Assembly: GCA_943737045.1 (NCBI GenBank)
Contig: CALSFV010000369.1
Coordinates: 62,001-126,000, forward strand
Source of the DNA: Parapristionchus giblindavisi
Lineage: Eukaryota; Nematoda; Chromadorea; Rhabditida; Diplogasteridae
Length of the DNA stretch: 64,000 nucleotides
Direction: 5' to 3'
In this document: positions 1 through 7,906 of the stretch, piece by piece
Layout: each line of letters begins with the position of its first letter
Numbering within the stretch: the first letter of the stretch is position 1
Made by a program: the position numbers and the translations under genes
The notes under the pieces: generated by a model
The model's input: only the letters and a program-made list of their open reading frames with translations
Databases searched by the model: none
What the model was told of the DNA's origin: nothing

Positions 1-261
1 GGCTGTATTCGTCTGCACTGCTGAGCCTTCTCGCTCAAATGCTCTCGAATATCTTTCAATAGATGGTCCTTTAGTCACTTGACTATGGCTCCTTTCTCCA
101 CTAACAACTGTCTCTTTACTCGCTAACTTCTCGAGTATCTCATTATTCTTCTTGTTTTGTTCACTCTGCACGTTCATGAACTGCTGTTGCATGTTCGCTA
201 TCATCTCCAATACCGATGCTAATGTAGTTGCTTCAGCTTCAGGCTTCTCCACTTCAGGCAT
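1..261 (-). CDS. Gag-like N-terminus of LTR element (partial, 87 aa)
   Basis: An ATG at 261-259 opens a frame with no stop through position 1. The product begins MPEVEKPEAEATTLASVLEM and is followed by a Q/N/K-rich stretch (residues about 24-50) likely to form a coiled coil, then a Ser/Glu-rich segment. Short acidic starts followed by coiled coil are common in Gag proteins of nematode LTR elements. No zinc knuckle or capsid motif is reached. It lies directly downstream of the hairpin-bearing leader, as expected of a first gag frame. It could be another structural protein; the assignment rests mainly on context. Confidence 0.5.
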   Translation of the reverse strand, partial: MPEVEKPEAEATTLASVLEMIANMQQQFMNVQSEQNKKNNEILEKLASKETVVSGERSHSQVTKGPSIERYSRAFEREGSAVQTNTA

Positions 262-342
262 CCTTACTACGAATTATTTGAGTACACTTAGCTCAAAAAG
301 AAAATTCGCGATAGCCTTCGGCGTACATCTTGCAATTCAACC

Positions 343-454
343 TACTTGTAATCGCAACTACAAGTCTACCTGACACTCGCAAGTGCAGTAACTATATCTA
401 CTTGTAATCGCAACTACAAGTCTACCTGACACTCGCAAGTGCAGTAACTATATC
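343..454. repeat. 56-bp tandem repeat, two copies, in retroelement leader
   Basis: Positions 343-398 and 399-454 are two identical 56-bp units. Each holds one long hairpin (ACTTGTA…TACAAGT) and one short hairpin (CACT CGCA AGTG), so the duplication doubled a two-hairpin module of the array described at 344-575. Confidence 0.9.
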
Positions 455-575
455 TATACTCGCAAGTATAGATCTTCAAACCGTGCAATCGCAACTACAG
501 GTTGGTAATATAATCCGATGAACTATATCTATATCGCAATATAGATCTTCCTGGACTCGTAATCGCAACTACGAG
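344..575 (-). other. Hairpin array with invariant TCGCAA apex (retroelement leader)
   Basis: Seven clear hairpins share TCGCAA at the apex, while their arms differ yet are self-complementary. Arms: 344-350/359-365 (ACTTGTA/TACAAGT), 374-377/382-385 (CACT/AGTG), 400-406/415-421, 430-433/438-441, 452-460/465-473 (ATCTATACT/AGTATAGAT), 527-534/539-546 (ATCTATAT/ATATAGAT) and 556-561/570-575 (CTCGTA/TACGAG). An eighth near 480-503 is imperfect. On the transcript (minus) strand the apex reads TTGCGA. The array lies between the primer-binding-like site and the gag-like start, where packaging, dimerisation or translation signals of retroelements usually sit. That role is inferred. Confidence 0.8.
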
Positions 576-648
576 GAGGGACAACAAGAAGAAGAAGAGA
601 AGAAATGAGCTCGTCAATCCTGGTCGCGTTAGCTCGTCAAACAATCCT

Positions 649-661
649 GGTCGCCAATAAT
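649..661 (-). other. Candidate primer-binding site and LTR edge
   Basis: On the minus strand …AACA ends at 658-661 and TGGCGACC begins at 656 after a short spacer. TGGCGACC-type primer sites occur in several Gypsy-like elements. The sequence CAATCCTGGTCGC occurs twice (615-627 and 642-654), so the site and its downstream flank seem to be partly duplicated. The tRNA primer is not assigned. Confidence 0.4.
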
Positions 662-902
662 GTTATGTACTTGGACACAACACGTAGTAGAATAGAGACT
701 TTATTGTAGAGATAGAAAACAGTACCACCGGTACAACAGGATGAACTAGATAAGAATGAAGGAATGACCAATATAGACAGCACGTCAACTACGATGACGT
801 GTCATTAGCATAGAATAGGGTAATGTGGTCAAATGCAAATGTGTATGCTAAGATGCAGTTTGGTTATAATAATAGACTTTGGAGCATACATAGCAAGAAG
901 AA

Positions 903-1249
903 TGATACCCCGTCCAAACTCTGGTCTTAATGCCCCTCCTGAGATCACCGGATTCCGTAGTAACCGTCGTCCCAAGAACCCCGCAACTCACCACAGACCC
1001 AATCAATATCGACCTCACTATCCTTCATATCACTCAACTGATCATAGTCGATCCTCCCCTTCCCAATTTCATTCATCGATTGACCCCAATATGTCCTATC
1101 ATCACAACCTGAACAATAGCCCCCGCACTCCATTCCCTTCTTTCAATCAATTCAATGTCCCTTATAACTCGTATCTCAATCCTTATATGAACCATGTATC
1201 CCACTACGGTGCCCCGCCTAATAATGGTATTCAGGGAAACTATTACTGA
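903..1249 (+). CDS. LINE ORF1-like low-complexity frame
   Basis: The frame is open from the ATG at 903 to TGA at 1247-1249 (115 aa). It is rich in Pro, Asn, Ser, His and Tyr and has no recognisable zinc knuckle or RRM. It stops where the endonuclease frame opens in another phase, so it may be the decayed 3' part of ORF1 or an N-terminal extension of ORF2. An in-frame ATG exists upstream at 833. Function as a nucleic-acid-binding ORF1 product is inferred from position only. Confidence 0.4.
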
Positions 1250-4025
1250 TTCGCCGGCCAAAAACAAAGACACTCAATGAATCACTCAATCTCTCTGGTT
1301 TCTATACCAATTGCCGCTCTATCAAAAATAAGCTTCCATTCTTGTCACAGATTCTCTCCTTGAACTATTCAATAATCTGCCTGACCGAAACTTGGCTGTC
1401 CTCGGTCGTCCCAAACTCACTTCTACTCGATGCTCATAGCCAAAACTATAACACCTTTCGCCAAGATAGAAATAAAAACGGCGGTGGAGTGGCTATTATA
1501 ATTCACTCGTCGATTAGCGCTATACAAATTGCAAATGAAAAAGTTAAAAGCTCTCATGAATTAATAGCAGTTGACATTGATCTAAACGGCGACCTTGTTA
1601 GAATAATCTGTGTATACCGTAACCCCAAGGCAAACTACACCCAGATGGAAGCCCTAACCAAGTCAATCTTTGCTCATGCCCCCAACCCTCACTCATTACA
1701 GGTGACTTTAACCTACCTGATATTGACTGGTCGATCTTTCCTATGCCCCAAATAAATAAACTTACTTCTCCATCTCAGTCATTCCTTGATTTCTGTAATG
1801 TAGCAAAGTTTGCTCAGTTTATATTGCAGCCCACGCATATAAAAAATAACACTCTTGATCTTCTCCTTTGTAATAAACCGGGACTTATTCACTCTAGTAC
1901 CATAAACCCACCAATTTCAAACTCTGACCATTTCACGATTATTTTCCAATTATCATTAAAACACTCAGCTCCTTCATCAACTCTAAAAAGAGACTACAAA
2001 AAAGCTGACTATGCGTTGATCAATATGCAGCTTGCAAATGTTGACTGGACCAGCCTATTTTCAACGATGAAATCAGTCGACGACATGTACAATTTACTCC
2101 TAAAAGTTATCCACAAATCAATTAAAATACACGTACCATGGGCTAGAATAAATATCATCCATGGAAAGCTCCCACCCCATTTAGAAAGGCTCTTGCACAA
2201 ACGCTTTGTTGCATGGCAGAGGTCTATCACCTCAAATGACGCCAATAGTACCCTTTCATTTGAAACCTTAAACAAGAAATTTCGCTCTGAGTTATCTCGC
2301 TACCAAAAGACAATTGAACGGAGAGTTATTGAAAGTAAAGATAAGAATAGGTTCTTTCGTTACATGAAGAAGTGTAAGAATAAAGAGAAAGGTGTAGAAG
2401 GCCTTTTAGACAATAATGGTCAGACAGTAATGGATGACATTGCGAAAGCAAACCTACTAGCTTCTGCATTCATGAGCGTATTTACAATTGATAATGGTAC
2501 CCTTCCTACCGCACCACACTACCCTGATTTAGGAAACTTTCAAGAGCCTCAATTCCACCGTCATGAGATTTGTGCACTAATTGAGAAATGGAAAAGGTCT
2601 TCTTGCAAAACGCCTGAAAATATCGATTTATCATTCATCAAAAACATTTCCGTTCCAATCTCTGAAGCGCTTGAAATTATTTTCAATATCTCGTATGAAT
2701 CAGGAGTTGTTCCCTCCTTGTGGCGTCACTCCATAATTACCCCAGTCAAGAAACAACCTCCCTATTCTGACCCTATGAACTACCGTCCGATATCAATAAC
2801 TTCCCTTTTCTGCCGCATCTTCGAGCGCCTTTTGTGCAAACCAATAATCAATCACTGTGAATCGTTAGAAATATTTCCTGATGAGCAATATGGTTTTCGA
2901 AAGAAAAGATCACGAGAAATGCAAATGCTTGAGGTTCTAGAACATTGGACCACGTCTATTAGTGACGGTAAACCTGTCGATGTCATTTATTTTGATTTTG
3001 CTAAAGCTTTTGACAGAGTATTGCACAATAAGCTTTTAATGAAATTAAGCAAGATTGGTCTCTCGACTAGAACTACAAATTGGATATCCGGGTATCTGCA
3101 AAATCGCACTTTCCAAGTAAGAATACACGATAAATTGTCAAAGTCACTGCCCGTTACTAGTGGTGTACCCCAAGGTTCAGTATTAGGCCCTTTACTTTTC
3201 CTGATCTATACCTCAGAAATTCCATCCCTTGTCCAAAATAATGGTGTCATTGCAAGGATGTACGCGGATGATATCAAAATTTTCAAAGCTATTGAGGATG
3301 AAAATTCATCCGCTCCCCTACAGTCTGCTATAGATGCCATCACTAAATGGGCCGATGATTGGCAACTCCCACTAGCCGCCCATAAATGCAATTCACTACA
3401 TCTTGGTAGAGCTAATACCAAGAAGACATACTCAATCGGGTCACAAAACTTGACTCAAAAGGATCTAGTCAGAGACCTGGGTTTCATTATTCAGAAATCT
3501 TTAACCTTCACAGATCACTGTAAAAATATTGATATAAAAGGTAAAACAGCATGCCATATTATCCTACGAGCACTGAGGACCAAAAATGTGGATGTCCTCC
3601 TTAGTGCATATACGATATATATAAGACCAATCCTTGAAAGCGCAACAGCAGTTTTTAATCCGTTCAAAAAGCACGACAAAATAGTCATCGAAAGAGTACA
3701 GAATTATTTCACAAGAAGGCTATTTATGCGCTGTTACAGCCATACCTGGGATACTGTGCCCTGTAGCGCACTGAGAAACACCCAGTTGGGCATAGAGCCC
3801 TTAGAGAAGCGCAGAGAGCACGTAGATTTGAGGACAGCCATGAACCTACTTAGAGGAAAATATAAAATATCCAATAAAAAATCCCACTATTTTCGCCCTT
3901 ATACCACACGAAACAGACTCAACTTTAACAACCCCGGATCTAGATTTAATTATAGACATTACAGCTTCTTTCCTAGAGCGGCAAGACTTTTGGTACAACC
4001 TGGCAATCAAATAGAGTTTCCCTAA
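1225..4025 (+). pseudogene. LINE ORF2: APE endonuclease + reverse transcriptase, one frameshift
   Basis: The frame opens after stops at 1219-1224. The endonuclease half shows CRSIKNK, the catalytic-type LTETWLS, GGGVAI and, after the shift, TGDFNLPDIDW and SDHF. The frame changes at GCCCCCAACCC (about 1679-1688), consistent with a 1-nt indel in the C run. From 1743 the frame is open for 760 codons with canonical RT blocks: PVKK, NYRPIS, QYGFRK, DFAKAFD, GVPQGSVLGPLLF and MYADDIKIF. These correspond to the palm domain, with YADD as the catalytic aspartates. A Cys/His-containing thumb/C-terminal region follows. Apart from the single shift the frame is intact, so the copy is young or the shift is a sequencing error. 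Confidence 0.88.
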
Positions 4026-4249
4026 CCAATTATGTTTAGTCCCTATTGTTCCAAAGATTCGTCCATTATTCTACTCTTTAACCCGTAAGAATTTCATTGT
4101 CATTAGCTTTATCATCATTTTCTTGTCTCGATTCATTTCGTTTCTTTTACTTCTATCACACGTTTCACTGTTTACTCATGAATACGTATAAATATTATTA
4201 TATGTTATGTTATGTTGTGTCATATGTATTTTTTACTCTGTAGACCATT

Positions 4250-4368
4250 TAATTTTTTCCGGTTTTCCGGTATTTTTTCGGAAAATTTTCCGGTCGGAAA
4301 ATTTACCGAAAAGGGGTCGAAAAAACCGGAAAATTTTTCCGGTCGGAAAATGTTCCGCACAACCCTGC
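4250..4368. mobile_element. Right end of a hAT-like MITE (TTTCCGG type), left end missing
   Basis: The segment ends with CCGCACAACCCTG at 4356-4368, the same terminus as the complete element at 8309-8940. It is filled with TTTTCCGG/CCGGAAAA motifs. It begins where the LINE 3' end stops; no left end or target duplication was found. An identical copy ends at 13715. Confidence 0.6.
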
Positions 4369-4468
4369 TAAATATGTAGGTGTGCTGTTATAATCACTGC
4401 GTCATCAGAACTTTCTTAGAAGCCTAACTTTGGATGATATGAGTAAAGTGTGTATTATTTCGTTCCAG

Positions 4469-5559
4469 TTCGCTTCATAATTCCGATTGCGCTGAGCGGA
4501 TTCTACATTTTCACACTGCTCGATATGGCCGCAGCCATTGCTATAGATCAATACATCGAGGTTGATCTTTGATCTTTGATCTTTGATCTTTTAATTCTAA
4601 TTTTGTTTCTTGTTTTGTTTTGGAACAGATGACAAACAGTGAAGAAGTTGTTGATTTTTGAAAAAAAAAAACTTTTTTTTCTGTTAAAATAACTCTTAAA
4701 TATTTTTTTCAAATAGTCGATCAATTATCTTTGATCTTTCCAGACTCAATGGCACCATCGCGTGGCTCGACAACTCTGCTTCGTTGGAGCCTTTCTCGCC
4801 TTTCCTCTATTCCATGACGCGCATACTGAATTCTTCAATTGGAAAGTGTGCTCAGCTCAAGGTAGAATGTTCATGCTAAAGAGAGAAATAGCAAAAAATC
4901 GTGTAACTTGAAACATCAACAAAACATTTGCGAGAACGCACGCAATGATAGCAAATTGTTCCTTTTATTGCTACAATTTGGCAAAAGATTGGCACAAAGG
5001 GGGAGACGAACCCACGACCTCTGCCTCTCCGGGGCATCGCTCTAGCCGCTGAGCTATCTTTTTTTAAATTTCAGTTCCTTGGCAAGTAGCACTGGGAGAG
5101 TATCTTTTCGTTCTCGCTGAAGTTATATTCTGCGTCATTCAATTTATAGAAGTATCGTAAGTGAATGATTTCTTTTTTTACTAAACAAAGTTCTATTTTC
5201 AGAGATCTTGAGGTCAGTGTGATTTCTCGCGAAGACGACCTAATGCACAAGTAAAACAATTTTAAATATTTTTTAGCAATGATGCGAAAAATTTAAGCCT
5301 ACCTGAGATCTACGCCGATCAATATTCCCCAGCTGGAGAAGAATTTCACAAAACTACCGTAACGCAGAACAATTCCTGCCAGGACCTCACGCCGTGTTCA
5401 ACCATTACGGTAGCCGAATCAATCGATGAGCTGGGCATAGTCTTTGGGGTTATTGTAGATGACGACGATGTTATCGATCGGATTACTCCAAACATCGATC
5501 GATTTTTAGTAGCTGAAGGGCATACAATAGAGTATATGACGGATGTTGATATTGATTGA
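4469..5559 (+). CDS. Multi-pass membrane protein, 3' exons only (Frag1/PGAP2-like?)
   Basis: Five exons join in one unbroken frame: 4469-4560, 4744-4861, 5075-5156, 5203-5250 and 5277-5559, with stop TGA at 5557-5559. They give 206 aa and the N-terminus is missing. Three hydrophobic segments are visible: FIIPIALSGFYIFTLL, QLCFVGAFLAFPLF and VALGEYLFVLAEVIFCVIQF. The last is followed by an acidic, poorly hydrophobic tail of about 120 aa ending YMTDVDID. The pattern of a charged HR-x-R turn, a short luminal loop and a GEY/FEY-like helix resembles the Frag1/DRAM/Sfk1 group (PGAP2-like, Golgi/ER), but this is a tentative family call. The first acceptor needs an upstream exon ending in phase 1; LINE sequence lies there instead. 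The donor at 4561 (GTTGAT) is weak. Intron 2 carries a tRNA-like element. Confidence 0.55.
4561..4743. repeat. Intron with TTGATCT simple repeat
   Basis: Immediately after the weak donor, GATCTTT repeats about four times (4562-4591), followed by A- and T-runs near 4662-4680. Apart from low complexity, nothing is recognised. A similar GATCTTT run occurs at 45270-45292 in a cap-methyltransferase intron. Confidence 0.6.
4992..5060 (-). repeat. tRNA-derived sequence (SINE or tRNA pseudogene)
   Basis: On the minus strand there is an A box-like TAGCTCAGCGGCTAGAG and a B box-like GGTTCGTCTCC at tRNA spacing. The acceptor arms do not pair, and the residue before the presumed anticodon is C rather than T. 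It sits in an intron of the membrane-protein gene fragment. Confidence 0.6.
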
Positions 5560-6044
5560 TTTCGGTCAAAGCAAAGGGTCCTCCCAAAGCACAATGTTCT
5601 CTTCCTAGATAACAAACAATAAGGAGTCCATAGACTGTTTACCACAATGATCCCTCTAACTTGTAATAATATCGCTTATAATTATATCATGTAATTCTTG
5701 TCATTATGATTTCCACATGGTTGTTTCATTATTCAATGATCTCATTGTTTTTTTCTTTTAAGAGATTTTTTTATTTAATTGATTTTTTTAAATTTTCAAA
5801 ATTGTTCTGTTGGCGTTAAAGATCCTGGAATAAAATAACTATATGATATGTTATTGATAGTATTGTGCGTATAAAATGTACTTGCATAAGAAATTGACAA
5901 ACGGGCTCTAACAAGGAACGGGAGTCACTCAAAGGCTAGATCTCGCACAACTCTCGATTGTCTCTCCACTGCCTCTCACCTAACCCGGCTGACCTTCGCC
6001 GTGCGCTATTTGATATATAAAAGAGATCGGCAAAGTTTCTGAAA

Positions 6045-6203
6045 ATGAGCAATGTACAACAAGAAATAGTCTCTTCTACAAATAAAACAAGTGATTTTTA
6101 TACGCTCAATACAAAAGCATTGAAAGATATGACGATGAGTGTTGTAAAGAGCGTGGAGAGTCCACTGGAGACAATCTCTTCATCTAATGTACTCATATAT
6201 TGA
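6045..6203 (+). CDS. Small open frame, 52 aa, unrecognised
   Basis: The ATG at 6045 opens MSNVQQEIVSSTNKTSDF… and TGA follows at 6201-6203. The product is hydrophilic with Ser/Thr/Lys and has no cysteine or signal peptide. A TATA-like TATATAAAAG lies at 6014-6023, about 22-31 nt upstream. The stop codon runs straight into the purine-rich minisatellite. A frame of this length can occur by chance in AT-rich DNA. The codon mix and the TATA position are the only support. An identical copy is at 15392-15550. Confidence 0.3.
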   Translation: MSNVQQEIVSSTNKTSDFYTLNTKALKDMTMSVVKSVESPLETISSSNVLIY

Positions 6204-7143
6204 GAGGGGGAAGAGGGGGGAAGAGTGAGGAAGGGGGAGAAGGCCTGGGAAAGAGGGGGAGAGGGGGAAGGCCTGGGGAGAGGGGAAAGAGGGAGGAAGA
6301 GGGGGGAGAGGGGGAAGAGGGGGCAAGGCCTGGGGAAGAGGGGGGAGAGGGGGGAAGAGGGAAGAGGGGGAAGAGTTGGAAGCAGGGGTGTGCGGCAACT
6401 AAGTTGCCGATTGCCGGAATTGCCGAAATTGCCGACTTTTGATTGCCGAAATTGATTGCCGGCAACGGCAACCAATTATGAAAAATTGCCGAAGTAAAAT
6501 TCAAGCAAAAAATGATTGAAAAAAGTGAGATAAGCACAAGTTTTGTGTGCAATATCTTAGAAATGTGATGTATACGGTATACCAAAACGAAAAATCGTGT
6601 CGTTTTGAGATTGACATTTCGTTAGCCTTTGTGTTTTCTCCAGGAAGTCGAACGTTTTCTGGCCACTACAGCAGAGACGGAGATTGATCCATTCTCTCAT
6701 TAGACTATCAATGTTACGAAGGCATAACACAAGCTTATCTCACGAGTAGCCACGAAGCATCTAATTTGCCCATACAGATCTGCGAAAGCAGAAAGACTAT
6801 TCGGGACTGCGGGAATCTGTATCAACAATGCAGAAAGAATCTTTCCAAATATCACTCAACAGAATATTCTACTTATTTGTACATAAGTAACGAAAAATAT
6901 TGATATTTCAATTCTTTTTGCAATTTTTTATTGCCATTGGTTTCGTTTGGTAACGATTTTTGATAAGAATTTTTTATTTTCCCTGTTGCCGACAATTGCC
7001 AATTGCCGAAAAAAGTGGTTGACGCACACCCCTGGTTGGAAGGCCTGGGGAAGAGGGGGAACGCCTGGGGAAGAGGGGGAACGCCTGGGGAAGAGGGGGA
7101 ACGCCTGGGGAAGAGGGGGGGGAGAAGGGGGAAGCGGGGGGAA
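6200..7143. repeat. Purine-rich GGGGAAGAGG minisatellite split by a MITE
   Basis: Units of the type GGGGGAAGAGG with interspersed GGCCTGGG run from 6200 to 6382 and resume at 7035-7143. The intervening hAT-like MITE (6383-7034) carries an 8-bp duplication of the minisatellite itself, so it inserted into a pre-existing array. The G-runs could form quadruplexes. The long proline/leucine-rich frames on the opposite strand are a by-product of this composition. Copy 2: 15547-16490. Confidence 0.85.
6383..7034. mobile_element. hAT-like MITE with TTGCCGA motif repeats (652 bp)
   Basis: The termini are CAGGGGTGTGCGGC… and …GACGCACACCCCTG. The 8-bp direct repeat GTTGGAAG flanks both sides (6375-6382 and 7035-7042). 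Both ends carry runs of TTGCCG/CGGCAA. The length, CAGGG terminus and 8-bp duplication fit non-autonomous hAT elements. There is no transposase frame. Confidence 0.85.
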
Positions 7144-7299
7144 GAGGCAACAACATATGAAAAATAAATATGATCAGAATAAAAGGTGATGATAATAACA
7201 TAATATTATAATTTTGCCACAAACCTGTTGCCATAACATTGCCGTATTGTAGTCGGCTATTCAATCACATTTGGAGCGTTTCAAAACTAATCTCACTGA

Positions 7300-7420
7300 T
7301 TAAAGGGAGCGTAACCTCACTCAATGGTCTCTTCGACGCGCTTTGCTCTCTCGTTGTAAGAGCACAGAGAAATAGTGTGCGCAATGAAGAGGTCATTGAG
7401 TGAGGTCACTCTCCCTTTAA
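7300..7420. mobile_element. Short palindromic element P2 (TTAA-flanked)
   Basis: The ends are TAAAGGGAGCGTAACCTCAC and GTGAGGTCACTCTCCCTTTA, which form a near-perfect palindrome of about 120 bp. The same element recurs at 33851-33968, and a half copy lies near 34030-34072. TTAA/TTTAA at the edges suggests a piggyBac-like or other TTAA-targeting MITE. Confidence 0.7.
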
Positions 7421-7906
7421 TTGTCCCCGTGTAATGGAAGAGTAGTTTAGATAGTTTGTCCAAACATGCTCGTTATCAAAATGTTACCCATCTTGGTACA
7501 GATGAAAAATTAAATGATCAAAATGCTAGTAAACGAAATGATGCTTTATTGTTTGCTTTCCTAAATGATGAACCACCCACATAGTGATCAGTGGGAGAAC
7601 ACACTACCACTACACCACGCCACCATGTTCCGAATGATCTTTCAAGGGCTCTATCAGGGGAGCCTTATTTCATCGCCTACACAGCCTGTAAAAATCGCGT
7701 TCGAGTGTACAAAATATAATTATTTATATATAAAATCGGAAAGTGCATGCCAGGTGCTGATTTTTTGGTTCCGACCTTATTTTTCCTATACCTATCGAGG
7801 ACAAATATTCTCGTTCAAAGGTCAAAAAGATATTTCTCACACTTCCCTTGTAAGCTTTCATCAAATGACCAATATGTTTATCACAGAAACGATCACACAA
7901 TCAATT

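Larger units (their letters stand above)
1..760 (-). mobile_element. LTR retrotransposon, 5' end (partial)
   Basis: Read on the minus strand, the order is an LTR-like end (…GTACATAACA, ending at 661), a primer-binding-like TGGCGACC (656-649), a leader of about 390 nt with a hairpin array, then an open frame starting at 261 and running off the window. This order fits a Ty3/Gypsy-type element. The outer edge of the LTR is not visible: I found no second LTR, and 760 is approximate. The segment 662-900 contains nothing else I recognise. The superfamily is inferred from layout only; no protease, RT or integrase is in view. Confidence 0.6.
903..4250 (+). mobile_element. CR1/Jockey-like non-LTR retrotransposon
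   Basis: The element has an ORF1-like frame, an apurinic endonuclease-reverse transcriptase frame and an AT-rich 3' end with TATGTTATGTTATGTTGTG at 4200-4218. The two frames overlap by a few codons near 1247. The RT frame has a single disabling shift in a C-rich run near 1679-1688. The 3' part, from 2491, was copied into the tandem duplication. The 5' boundary is uncertain. Clade placement rests on the YADD RT motif and overall layout. Confidence 0.8.

Noticed and set aside
3206..3421. 71-aa minus-strand frame inside the LINE
   Set aside because: It is antisense to conserved RT motifs, so it is a shadow frame.
5346..5645. 99-aa minus-strand frame
   Set aside because: It is antisense to the last exon of the spliced membrane-protein fragment, whose plus-strand frame joins four upstream exons.
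6098..6585. Proline/leucine/serine-rich open frames on the minus strand and Gly/Arg/Glu-rich frames on the plus strand
   Set aside because: They are translations of the purine-rich minisatellite in all frames, with no splice or conservation signal.
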